From contig JBOFUX010000061.1 of NCBI GenBank assembly GCA_051652785.1, forward strand, positions 1 through 64,000: 64,000 bases of DNA, in the 5' to 3' direction. The DNA comes from JAGNZR01 sp051652785. GTDB taxonomy: Bacteria > Fusobacteriota > Fusobacteriia > Fusobacteriales > Fusobacteriaceae. A program made the position numbers and the translations under genes. Positions 53,616-62,528 of this stretch are shown piece by piece. Each line of letters opens with the position of its first letter. Position 1 is the stretch's first letter. The notes beneath the pieces were generated by a model. That model was not told the origin of the DNA, ran no database searches, and saw nothing but the letters and a program-made list of their open reading frames with translations.

Positions 53616-54431
53616 TTATTTTTTCAATATATATTTTTTTATTACTTCTGCAACTCCATTTTCATCATTGGAAGTTGTTATAAAATCAACGATTCCCTTT
53701 ATTTCCTCTCTACCATTGGAAACTGCTGCAGAAAGCCCTGCTATTTTTAGCATTGAAACATCATTAAATGAATCTCCTATACAAATTATTTCTTCTTGTT
53801 TTATTTGAAGTTTTTTAGCTAATTTAAGAAGAGTTGTTCCTTTATCTATACCTTTTTTTGTTATCTCTAAAAAAAATGGTTTAGAAATAGCTATACTATA
53901 TCTATCGCCCATTTCATCTTTTAGTTTTTTCTCCACTGATTTTAAATATTCTGGTTCTTCCAACATAATACATTTTACACCTGAAGATTGAATATTTGAT
54001 TTAAAACAATCAACTTTTCTGTGTTTCATTCCAGTAAGACCAATTTCTATATCTATATATTTACTATTAGTTTCAGAGATTATTTCATCAGAACTATAAG
54101 TTACAATATGAACTTTATTTCTTTTACTAAAATCATAAAGTTCATGAATTTCTTCTTTAGATAGAGCTAAGGTAAATATTTCTTCATTATTTTTACAACT
54201 TGTTATTATTCCCCCGTTAAAAGCAATTAAATAACCGTCATATTTATCCAATTGTAACTCTTTACTTGCTTCTCTCATGGCAAATATTGGTCTTCCTGAA
54301 GCCAAGATAATTTTCACACCTTTTTTCTGAGCCTCAATTATTATCTTTCTATTTTCTTCAGAAATTTTTCCTGAGGAGTTTAGTAAAGTATCATCCATAT
54401 CACTAACTACGATTTTATAATTATTTTCCAA
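53616..54431 (-). CDS. Cof-type HAD-IIB phosphatase
   Basis: The 271 residues follow the Cof/YbiV pattern: the nucleophile motif VSDMDDTLLNSSGKIS (9-24), ILASGRPIFAMREA (motif II), a class IIB cap domain, the Lys region KGTTLLKLAKKL (motif III) and ICIGDSFNDVSMLKIAGLSAAVSNG (motif IV). These hydrolyse sugar phosphates, pyridoxal phosphate or flavin phosphates; the substrate is unknown. Confidence 0.9.
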   Translation of the reverse strand: MENNYKIVVSDMDDTLLNSSGKISEENRKIIIEAQKKGVKIILASGRPIFAMREASKELQLDKYDGYLIAFNGGIITSCKNNEEIFTLALSKEEIHELYDFSKRNKVHIVTYSSDEIISETNSKYIDIEIGLTGMKHRKVDCFKSNIQSSGVKCIMLEEPEYLKSVEKKLKDEMGDRYSIAISKPFFLEITKKGIDKGTTLLKLAKKLQIKQEEIICIGDSFNDVSMLKIAGLSAAVSNGREEIKGIVDFITTSNDENGVAEVIKKYILKK

Positions 54432-54462
54432 TTTTTCATCTCCTTATTTGAATTATTCAATA

Positions 54463-54502
54463 AAAAATACTAGAAATTAATTTTATCTCTAGTATTTTTT
54501 TA
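54463..54502. terminator. Bidirectional terminator between nadD and the HAD gene
   Basis: A 12-bp stem AAAAAATACTAG (54463-54474) with CTAGTATTTTTT (54490-54501), symmetrical A and T tracts. It lies just past the nadD stop and ends the cluster running from lpxK. Confidence 0.8.
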
Positions 54503-54505
54503 TTA

Positions 54506-55111
54506 TCATATATATAACTTATTTAAATATATATACTCTTCTATTTCTTTAGTAACCATACTAGATATTTTTTTTTGTTTTTTTAATCTTTCCCTTATCT
54601 CAGTAGATGAATATTTTAAATAAGGAGTATCTAAATATAATAACTTATCTTTATAACTCTCTATTTTAATTTTATCCTTATCAGTAATTTTCAAAATACC
54701 CTCTTCCTCTCTATTAATTACTACAACACTGGCTTCCTTTAGAATATCTTTATAATTTTTCCATTCATATAATTTAATAGCAGAATCCCCACCTATTATC
54801 TCATAAATTTCATCCCTTGGATATTTTATTTTTATTTTCATCAATGTATCATATGTATAGGATATTTTATTTTCATCTAATTCAATTTTACTTATTTCTA
54901 CTTTTTTATTTTTTATTAAATTTTCAAAAGCTAAATTACACATATTATACCTGTGAATTTTATCTTCAAACTTTACTTTTTTCAATGCTGGAATCCCTAA
55001 AGGAATTATTATTATTTTATCTAAATTTAGTTTCTTTAGAACAAATTCAACTATCTTTATATGTCCTTTATGAATAGGATTAAAAGAACCGCCAAATATT
55101 CCTATTTTCAT
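54506..55111 (-). CDS. nadD: Nicotinate-nucleotide adenylyltransferase
   Basis: Makes deamido-NAD from nicotinate mononucleotide and ATP. The 201 residues have GIFGGSFNPIHKGHIKI (4-20, nucleotide binding), IIPLGIPALKK, a YEIIGGDSAIKLYEWKN loop and the C-terminal YSSTEIRERLKK, all diagnostic. The start overlaps the PTS IIA stop by one base (TAATG), so coupling is likely. The usual neighbour yqeK is absent. Confidence 0.94.
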   Translation of the reverse strand: MKIGIFGGSFNPIHKGHIKIVEFVLKKLNLDKIIIIPLGIPALKKVKFEDKIHRYNMCNLAFENLIKNKKVEISKIELDENKISYTYDTLMKIKIKYPRDEIYEIIGGDSAIKLYEWKNYKDILKEASVVVINREEEGILKITDKDKIKIESYKDKLLYLDTPYLKYSSTEIRERLKKQKKISSMVTKEIEEYIYLNKLYI

Positions 55112-55605
55112 TATTTAAAATCCTTTAGCATTTTTATCAGTGTTTCAGAATCTTTTGAAGATATAACATTCTCTCTATATTCTTTATTTCTAAAGGCTCT
55201 TGCAAGAGTAGCCACTAAATTTAAATATTCTTTTCCTTTTTCTTTAGGTGCTCCTATCATTATAACTAATTCAACATTTTCTCCATCTAATGAATTAAAA
55301 TTTATTTTATTTTTTAAAAGTGCAATGGAAACAACAATTTTTTTTGCTCCATTACATCTTGCATGGGGCATAGCTATTCCCATACCAATACCTGTACTCC
55401 CAATTTTTTCTCTTTCTAACACATTATCATAAAAATCATTTTTTTCTTCTAATGCATCACTATTTTCTTTAATTCTTAGTACCATTTTTTTTAACAATTC
55501 ATCTTTTGTTAGTTTTTCTTCTACATAAAAAATTAAGTTATCGTTAGAATATTGTTCTTCTTCAATTTTTTTTTTATTCATTATTTTATCCATAATGGCT
55601 TTCAT
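55111..55605 (-). CDS. PTS IIA domain protein (fructose/nitrogen type)
   Basis: A 164-residue single EIIA2 domain. MGIAMPHARC contains the phosphorylated His, and the fold shows GSTGIGMG, LVIMIGAPKEKGKEYLNLVATLARAF. No IIB/IIC domains adjoin, so it may be a regulator like PtsN or the IIA of a system encoded elsewhere. A 25-residue N-terminal extension precedes the domain. AGGAG lies eight bases before the ATG. It is coupled to nadD. Confidence 0.85.
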   Translation of the reverse strand: MKAIMDKIMNKKKIEEEQYSNDNLIFYVEEKLTKDELLKKMVLRIKENSDALEEKNDFYDNVLEREKIGSTGIGMGIAMPHARCNGAKKIVVSIALLKNKINFNSLDGENVELVIMIGAPKEKGKEYLNLVATLARAFRNKEYRENVISSKDSETLIKMLKDFK

Positions 55606-55630
55606 AATAGCATCTCCTATTTTAACAGTA

Positions 55631-56431
55631 TTAAATTTCCAGTTTTTTTATAAAAAAACCCACTAAATTCTCTATTAAAAGACTTTCAACCTCATTACAA
55701 TTATTTTTATTATTAGATAATTTTTCAATATTATTATTTAATATAGTTAAGAATCTCGGATTTTTTTCCTCTAATTCTAAAATAAGATTAAAATAGGAGA
55801 GAATAGCTAATCCTTTTCTTGAGTAAAATTCATTCTTTTTTTCTTTTATTTTTTTATAAATATCTTCTATACTTAAATCTTCTTCATTTTTATCTAAAAT
55901 TTCATATTGTGAATAGTCAGCTCTATATCTTGTCAAATAAGATATTAACAAAAATATAAATTCATCATCTTTAGTATCTAATTTGAAAAATGCTAATATC
56001 ATTAAAGATTTTAGTGAATTTATATTATCTAATAATGCATATTTTGATATAACAAATTTAAATAAGTTTTTATCTCTTAAAAAAAGTTCTTTTCCATATT
56101 TTAATGAAAATTCAAAATTATTTTTTATTAATAATTTAAATAAATTTTCTTCTAATTTCTCCAATGAAAGATTTGACATTCTATTTATTTTAGGAATTAT
56201 TTGTCTTTCTTTTGAATTTATACTTTGTTCTATTGCAAGAATAGTGAGAGCTTTACTCTCATTTAAAAATGCTGCTACTGGTAATGCTAAATTCATTTTT
56301 TTTCTTTTTATCTCATTTTTTTCTATGGTAAAATAACTTCTTTTATCCAGTAATTCTGCAAATCCTTTTAAACACTCTATTAAACCATAGCCATCTATAT
56401 AACTTTCAATAGATGCTTTATTTATTTCCAT
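55631..56431 (-). CDS. Conserved hypothetical protein between lpxK and the PTS IIA gene
   Basis: I do not recognise this 266-residue protein. It has no signal peptide or membrane segment, is rich in Lys, Glu, Asn and Leu, and looks almost entirely alpha-helical, possibly with repeats (SLEKLEENLFKLLIKNNFE, SLKYGKELFLRDKNLFKFV). It has a good ATGGAGG ribosome site and lies 23 bp after lpxK and 25 bp before the PTS IIA gene, so it is a real operon member. Confidence 0.75.
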   Translation of the reverse strand: MEINKASIESYIDGYGLIECLKGFAELLDKRSYFTIEKNEIKRKKMNLALPVAAFLNESKALTILAIEQSINSKERQIIPKINRMSNLSLEKLEENLFKLLIKNNFEFSLKYGKELFLRDKNLFKFVISKYALLDNINSLKSLMILAFFKLDTKDDEFIFLLISYLTRYRADYSQYEILDKNEEDLSIEDIYKKIKEKKNEFYSRKGLAILSYFNLILELEEKNPRFLTILNNNIEKLSNNKNNCNEVESLLIENLVGFFIKKLEI

Positions 56432-56454
56432 TATTCCTCCATAATTTCAATTTG

Positions 56455-57453
56455 TTACATTGAACTTAAACTATTATCCTCTAACATTGTAAACTCTATT
56501 TTTAATACATATATATTTTCTAAATTCAAATTTTTAGGGAGTTTAACAAAATCTTTTTCCGTTGTTATTATAAATTCCGCTTTCATTTTTTTTGCTCTTT
56601 CTTTTATCATTTCTAAATCTTGATTCTTAAAGTTATGATGATCAATAAAATCAATTCTTTCAATATATTTTGGATTCAAAGATATAACTGTTTTTTCAAA
56701 ATTAAATGGATTCGCTAAGCCTGAAAAAAGAAGAACCCTTTTTCCACTTACCCAGAACAAAGGTTTAGCATTTCCTTTTATATCGCAAAGAGAAGTTACA
56801 CCATGTCTTGCTATGGATACAGGTTTACTCTCTTTTTGTTTTAAAAATCTTTTTATTTTTTCAACTTCTCTTTCAGACACTAAATCTGCTTTTGTTATTA
56901 TAAATTCAGTTGTTCTTTTACAAGCTTTCCTAAAATCTTCTCTAAGAGTTCCCTTTGGAAGAAGAGCGCCCCAACCAAAAGGATTCGTAGCATCTATTAA
57001 AGTTATATCTATATTTCTTTTTAATTTTCTATGTTGAAAACCGTCATCTAGCACAATTGTATCTATATCAAAATGTTTTTTTACAAAAACACAGCCTTTA
57101 TATCTATTTTTACTTACTACAATTGGTACTTTTAAATTTAATGCATGAATAAATGGCTCATCACCACTTTCTTTTGGTGTTGCAAATATTTTTCTTCCGT
57201 CGCTAACTAAAAAAGGATCTTTTTTTCTTTTCCCTTTATATCCCCTTGATACAACTGCTACTTTTTTTCCCATTTTTTGTAATTTTTTTACAAAAAATTG
57301 AACTCCTGGAGTCTTCCCTGTTCCCCCAACAGTGATATTACCAATACAAATAATTTTAACTTCTGAAACTTCCCTTATTTTTAAAATTTCTTTATCATAA
57401 AGTTTATTCCTAACAGAAGTTATTAAATAATAAATAAATGCTAAAATCTCCAT
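56455..57453 (-). CDS. lpxK: Tetraacyldisaccharide 4'-kinase
   Basis: Adds the 4'-phosphate to the lipid A precursor at the inner membrane. The 332 residues have an N-terminal membrane-associated helix, the P-loop GNITVGGTGKTPGVQFF (38-54), VVSRGYKGK, DEPFIHALN, LDDGFQHRKLKRNIDITLID (catalytic Asp-x-x-x-His region) and IDHHNF near 245. It follows smc by 25 bp. Confidence 0.93.
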   Translation of the reverse strand: MEILAFIYYLITSVRNKLYDKEILKIREVSEVKIICIGNITVGGTGKTPGVQFFVKKLQKMGKKVAVVSRGYKGKRKKDPFLVSDGRKIFATPKESGDEPFIHALNLKVPIVVSKNRYKGCVFVKKHFDIDTIVLDDGFQHRKLKRNIDITLIDATNPFGWGALLPKGTLREDFRKACKRTTEFIITKADLVSEREVEKIKRFLKQKESKPVSIARHGVTSLCDIKGNAKPLFWVSGKRVLLFSGLANPFNFEKTVISLNPKYIERIDFIDHHNFKNQDLEMIKERAKKMKAEFIITTEKDFVKLPKNLNLENIYVLKIEFTMLEDNSLSSM

Positions 57454-57478
57454 ATCTTCCCCTTAAAAAGGGTTTTCC

Positions 57479-60400
57479 TTAGAACTTAACAGGTACGATC
57501 TTAGAAATCCCAATTTCTTTATTCATAGTTACGCCAAATATTGTGTCTGATTCTCTCATAGTTTCTTTGTTATGTGTTATTAATATAAACTGAGATTTAT
57601 CTGTAAACTCTTTAAGTTTTCCTATTAATTTCCTTGTATTTTTATCATCTAAAGCTGCTTCTATTTCATCTAAGAAAGTAAAGGGGCTTGGTTTATATTG
57701 AAATATTGCCATTATAAATGCTATGGCAACCATGGATTTTTCTCCACCTGAAAATAGTGATAAAGACTGCTGTTTTTTATTTTTAAATCTAACCATTATA
57801 TCTATCCCCGATTCTTCCAGTTTTCCTCCTTCTACAAGTTGAAGTTTTCCCTCTGAATTTTGAAGTATATCTTTACACATCTCATTGAAATTACTATCAA
57901 TAGCAGTATATGCATCTTTAAATCTATTCTCTATTTCCACTGAAATTTCATCTAAAAGTTTTAATAGATTTTTTTTACTTCCTTCCATATCATCAAATTG
58001 TTTTTTTAAAAATTCAAATTTATTTTTTAAAATTTTAAATTCTTCTATAGCTAGAAGATTAACTGTTTCAAAGTTTTTAACTTTATTTTCTATAATTATA
58101 AATTTATTTTTTGTACTTTGATAATTCTCTTCGCTAATATCTTTTAATTCTACGTCTTTTAAAGTCGTTAATTTTTCATCTATATTATTTATCTCAAAAA
58201 TTATTTTTTCTATAATTTCTTTCTGTTTTATTTTTTTATCTCTTAGTTTCTCTAGATTAATTTCTGCTATTCTAATTTTACCTCTTAAATCTTTTTCTTC
58301 TTTTGTTAACTCTATAATTCTTTGTTTCATTCTACTTAATATTTCATTACCACTTTCATAAAAATTCATTCTTTTATTTATCTCATCTATAACTTCATTT
58401 ATTTTTGTTTGACCTTTCTCCATAGCCATATTTATCTCTAATATTCTAGCTGTATTTTCAGATAAACTTCTTTTATTTTCTTTATTTTCTTGAGATAATT
58501 TATTTTTATTTAATTCCAATTGCTCTTTTTTATTCAAACTGTTCATATATAAAATTCTAATATCTGAATATTCCTCTTTTTTTATTCTTATTTTTTCATC
58601 AAACATTATTAAATCTTCAGATAATTTAGAGATTTCTTCTTTTAGATTAATGATTTTTGTTTCTGTACTTTCTTTTTCTTCTTTTGAATTTTCTATTCTA
58701 TTATTAAATTCAGTTATATAATTAGTCTCCTCTAAGTATTCAGAATTTAATATAAATAAATCTCTCTCTATTCTTTCTTTTTTTATTTTTTTATCTTCTA
58801 AATCTTCATTAATTTTTTTAAGCTCTTTTTTTTCTTCCTCTTCTAATGTATCAATTTTATAAATTTCTTCTTCATATTTATCTAATTCTTCTCTATATTT
58901 TATAATTTCTTCATTATATTTTTCAAGTGTTATTTTTATTTTTTCCAAATTAATTTCTAAATGTTTTTTTTCTTTTTTTCTTTCTAATATTTGACTCAGT
59001 GTTGAATTTTGAGTTTCACCCCCTGTAATTCTTCCTCTCGAGCTCAAAAGTTCCCCAGTTAACGTTACCACATTACCATTATGAATTTCACTTTTTAATA
59101 TTTTCATCCCTACTTCAAGAGACTCTACCACAAGTAAATTTCCCAGTAAAAATTCTACAATTTTTTTATATTTTTCATCTGAATCCACTAAATTTGAGGC
59201 TAATCCTAAAACTCCTTTCTCTTGTTTCCATTGTTGCTTTGAAATTTTTATTTTTATCGTATCTAAAGCTAAAAAGGATGCTCTTCCTGCTTTTTTTTCT
59301 TTTAATATTTTTATCCCTTTATTTGCAGTTTCTGTTGTATCTACAACTATATCTTGAAAGTTTCCTGGAATAGCTGCTTCTATTGCTTTTTCTAATTTTT
59401 CAGGTATATTTATAAGGGAAGCTACAATTCCATAAACACCGGGTATTTTATTATTCAATACTTCTTTAACACCTTTAAATAAACCTTCGTTACTCTCTTC
59501 TAGTCTCATTAAATTTTGTTGTTTTAATTTCCCACGTTTTTCTTCATACTCATTTTCTCTAATCTTTTCTGAAATATTATTTATCTCTTCACTACTTGTC
59601 GATATTTTATTTTCTAAAAACTTAGCTCTATCTCTAGTTCCATTTATTTTATTTTCTTGATTTTTTTGTTTTATAGTTATTTCCTCTATATTTTTTTCTA
59701 ATATAGATTCTTTTTTTTGAAATTCTTCTAACTCTTCTTTTAATTTTTCTATTTTACTTTTACTTGTTTTAGCTCTTCTTGCTGAATTTTCAATTTCATT
59801 TACATATCTTAATTTTTCAACTTCAAAATCCATTAGCTTTCTTTTATCTATTTCTTGAGTTCTATCTTTAGATTTCTTTTCCTTTTCCAAAGAATTTATG
59901 CTATCATTAAATTCTATATTTTTAACTTCTAATAACTTTATTTTTTCTTCTATTTCTAATATTTCACAATTAAAAATTTTATCTTGTTCTTCTTGAGCGT
60001 ATATTTTCTGTATTATTTGTTTTTCTAGTTCAAGTTTTCCTTTTACTTCTCTTTTAAAACTTTCTATTCTTTCAGATATTCTAGCTTTTTCTCTTTCTGA
60101 AAGCTCCATTTCTTCTTTTAGATTTTTATTTTTATCTATATTTTCATCTGTTATTTTTTCTAACTCTTGTTTTTCTTTTTCATTATTTTCAAATAATTTA
60201 TTATCATTATCTAAATTAAATTCCAACTTTTCTATTTCTTCCACTACTACTATATTGGATTCTGAAGTCTCATTTAATACCGAATTTTTCTTTTTAATTT
60301 CTAAAGTTAAAATTCCTTTTTCTATAAATTCTTTTTCTGTTTTTAAATCTATAAATTCTTGGGCTTTTCCAGCTTGTTTTTCTATATGATCTTTGCTTTC

Positions 60401-60991
60401 CTCAATCTGGTTCATAACAAGTGAAATTTTTTCTAATTCATCTTGTAAATTTTTAAGATTTTTTAACGATTCTTGTTTTTTTATTTGAAACTTTTTAATT
60501 CCAGCAGCTTCCTCTATTATCCATTTTATCTCTTTACTAGAAGAAGAAATTATTCTTTCAACTTTCCCCTGACCTATAACAGAATAAGCACTTTTTCCTA
60601 TTCCCGTGTCTAAAAACATTGAACTTATATCTTTAAGTCTAGACTTAGAATCATTTATAGAATATTCATTTTCTCCTGATTTCACTATTTTTCTTGTTAT
60701 TTTTATTATATCTTTATCAATTTCTAAATATCTATCAGTATTGTCAATGAATAATGATACTTCAGCACATGAATTTTTTTTTCCAGTACCACTGAATATA
60801 ACATCATTACTATCTTTCGCTCTAATATTTTTATAAGATTGCTCTCCTAGAACCCATAAAACTGCATCCATTATATTTGACTTTCCACTTCCATTAGGTC
60901 CTACGATAGAAGTTATTCCTTTGCCAAATTCTATATATATTTTTTCTCCAAAGGATTTAAATCCGTAAATTTCAACTGCTTTTAGATGCAT
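57479..60991 (-). CDS. smc: Chromosome segregation protein SMC
   Basis: A full-length condensin ATPase of 1170 residues: Walker A GPNGSGKSNIMDAVLWVLGE (about 32-51), QGKVERIIS, a long coiled coil (about 170-490), the hinge with VYGIVASLINIPEKLEKAIE and GRITGG (about 500-670), a second coiled coil to about 1000, then LSLFSGGEKSMVAIAFI (signature) and FLDEIEAALDDKN (Walker B). Partners ScpA and ScpB are not in the window. TAGGAGAG site before the ATG. Confidence 0.96.
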   Translation of the reverse strand: MHLKAVEIYGFKSFGEKIYIEFGKGITSIVGPNGSGKSNIMDAVLWVLGEQSYKNIRAKDSNDVIFSGTGKKNSCAEVSLFIDNTDRYLEIDKDIIKITRKIVKSGENEYSINDSKSRLKDISSMFLDTGIGKSAYSVIGQGKVERIISSSSKEIKWIIEEAAGIKKFQIKKQESLKNLKNLQDELEKISLVMNQIEESKDHIEKQAGKAQEFIDLKTEKEFIEKGILTLEIKKKNSVLNETSESNIVVVEEIEKLEFNLDNDNKLFENNEKEKQELEKITDENIDKNKNLKEEMELSEREKARISERIESFKREVKGKLELEKQIIQKIYAQEEQDKIFNCEILEIEEKIKLLEVKNIEFNDSINSLEKEKKSKDRTQEIDKRKLMDFEVEKLRYVNEIENSARRAKTSKSKIEKLKEELEEFQKKESILEKNIEEITIKQKNQENKINGTRDRAKFLENKISTSSEEINNISEKIRENEYEEKRGKLKQQNLMRLEESNEGLFKGVKEVLNNKIPGVYGIVASLINIPEKLEKAIEAAIPGNFQDIVVDTTETANKGIKILKEKKAGRASFLALDTIKIKISKQQWKQEKGVLGLASNLVDSDEKYKKIVEFLLGNLLVVESLEVGMKILKSEIHNGNVVTLTGELLSSRGRITGGETQNSTLSQILERKKEKKHLEINLEKIKITLEKYNEEIIKYREELDKYEEEIYKIDTLEEEEKKELKKINEDLEDKKIKKERIERDLFILNSEYLEETNYITEFNNRIENSKEEKESTETKIINLKEEISKLSEDLIMFDEKIRIKKEEYSDIRILYMNSLNKKEQLELNKNKLSQENKENKRSLSENTARILEINMAMEKGQTKINEVIDEINKRMNFYESGNEILSRMKQRIIELTKEEKDLRGKIRIAEINLEKLRDKKIKQKEIIEKIIFEINNIDEKLTTLKDVELKDISEENYQSTKNKFIIIENKVKNFETVNLLAIEEFKILKNKFEFLKKQFDDMEGSKKNLLKLLDEISVEIENRFKDAYTAIDSNFNEMCKDILQNSEGKLQLVEGGKLEESGIDIMVRFKNKKQQSLSLFSGGEKSMVAIAFIMAIFQYKPSPFTFLDEIEAALDDKNTRKLIGKLKEFTDKSQFILITHNKETMRESDTIFGVTMNKEIGISKIVPVKF

Positions 60992-61148
60992 CTTTCTCTC
61001 TCCTAACTTTATTTGTAATATATTTTATATTTTCAATAATTTTAAGTTTTTATTTTATATTCAAGTTTATCTGCATTATCTCACTGTCTATTTTACTATA
61101 TTTTTTAAGTATATCCTAATTTTAATTTATTAAAATCTATTTTTTAAA

Positions 61149-61742
61149 TTATACTAATATTTTTTTTATTTCTTTGGAAAGTTTAGTTAAAGCTATCGCT
61201 CTATGACTTATTTCTTTTTTTATTTTTGGAATTTCTGCTAGAGTTTTTTCGTATTCTTTTAAATAAAAAAACGGGTCATAACCAAATCCATTTTTACCTC
61301 TCGAGTCTCTTAAGATTTCCCCTCTTAATTCTCCCCTAAAAGAAAAAAATTCTCCATTGGGTTTTGCCAATGTTATTACACATACAAATTTTGCTTCTCT
61401 TTTAGAAATACCTTTTAATCTTTCTAAAAGTTTTTGGTTATTATCTTTATCGGTTGCATTTTCTCCAGCAAATCTTGCAGAATAAACACCAGGTTCATCA
61501 TTTAATTCAGTTACACATAAACCTGAATCATCAGATATAGTAATCATATTTAAAAATTTTGATATCTCAATAGCTTTTTTTTGAGAATTTTCTTCAAATG
61601 TTTTTCCATCTTCAACTACATCAGGTATTTCTATTTTATCATTTATAGATAGTAATTCTATATCTAACTTCAAACTTTCTATAATATCTTTCATTTCTAT
61701 AATTTTATTTTTATTTCCTGTAGCTAAAAACACTTTTAACAT
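61149..61742 (-). CDS. rdgB: XTP/dITP diphosphatase
   Basis: Removes non-canonical purine triphosphates. The 197-residue Ham1-fold protein shows FLATGNKNKIIEMKDI (5-20), FEENSQKKA, ISDDSGLCVTELNDEPGVYSARFAG, the catalytic Asp in SDDSG, GFGYDPFFY and EISHRAIALTKL at the end. A strong AGGAGGAG site lies right behind the rph terminator, so it may be read only by readthrough or by its own promoter. Confidence 0.94.
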   Translation of the reverse strand: MLKVFLATGNKNKIIEMKDIIESLKLDIELLSINDKIEIPDVVEDGKTFEENSQKKAIEISKFLNMITISDDSGLCVTELNDEPGVYSARFAGENATDKDNNQKLLERLKGISKREAKFVCVITLAKPNGEFFSFRGELRGEILRDSRGKNGFGYDPFFYLKEYEKTLAEIPKIKKEISHRAIALTKLSKEIKKILV

Positions 61743-61760
61743 TTACTCCTCCTAAAAAAC

Positions 61761-61800
61761 AAAAATAAGAGATATATTTTAGATATAACCTCTTATTTTT
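61761..61800 (-). terminator. Terminator between rph and rdgB
   Basis: A perfect 11-bp stem (61761-61771 with 61790-61800) followed on the minus strand by G and six T, ending just before the rdgB ribosome binding site. It would reduce rdgB expression from the rph transcript. Confidence 0.8.
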
Positions 61801-61811
61801 ACTATTAATTT

Positions 61812-62528
61812 TTATTCTGATAAAACTTTATTTTGAATACAAATTATTTCCTGTATCCCTTTTTCTGCTAAATCTAATAAAACATTTAAATCTTTTCTTG
61901 AATATGTAGCTTCCTCGCCTGTTCCTTGTACTTCAACAAACTCGCCCTTTCCATTCATTACCACATTCATATCCACCTGAGCTGCAGAATCTTCTATATA
62001 ATCTAAATCTAATACTCCTATCCCAGCAACTATTCCAACACTTATAGCTGCAACATTATTAATTAATGGATTTTCCTTCAATGTTCCTTTTTTTATTAGT
62101 TTTTGTATTGCAAGTGCTAGAGCTATATATCCACCAGATATTGATGTAGTTCTTGTTCCTCCATCAGCTTGGATTACATCACAATCTATTGTTATTGTTC
62201 TCTCACCTAGTTTAGTCAGATCAATAGAAGCTCTTAGAGCTCTGCCTATTAATCTCTGAATTTCCATAGTTCTTCCACCTAATTTTCCTTTTGTCGCTTC
62301 CCTTTGATTTCTTTCTCCAGTTGCTCTTGGTATCATGCTATACTCCGCTGTTAACCAACCTTTTCCTTTATTTTTCATAAATGCTGGAACTTTATCTACT
62401 ATCGTCGCCGTACATATAACTTTTGTTGCACCACATTCTATTAATACAGAACCCTCTGCATGAATATTAAAATTTTTAGTCACTTTTATTTCTCTTAAAC
62501 TATCAACAGTTCTTTGGTTTATTCTCAT
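61812..62528 (-). CDS. rph: Ribonuclease PH
   Basis: Phosphorolytic trimming of tRNA 3' ends. The 238 residues have MRINQRTVDSLREIKV at the start, GKGWLTAEYSMIPRATGERNQREATKGKLGGRTMEIQRLIGRALR (substrate and phosphate sites), DCDVIQADGGTRTTSISGG and QGTGEEATYSRKDL. Full length, so probably active, unlike the frameshifted K-12 copy. It overlaps the end of the exporter gene by four bases (ATGA). Confidence 0.95.
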   Translation of the reverse strand: MRINQRTVDSLREIKVTKNFNIHAEGSVLIECGATKVICTATIVDKVPAFMKNKGKGWLTAEYSMIPRATGERNQREATKGKLGGRTMEIQRLIGRALRASIDLTKLGERTITIDCDVIQADGGTRTTSISGGYIALALAIQKLIKKGTLKENPLINNVAAISVGIVAGIGVLDLDYIEDSAAQVDMNVVMNGKGEFVEVQGTGEEATYSRKDLNVLLDLAEKGIQEIICIQNKVLSE

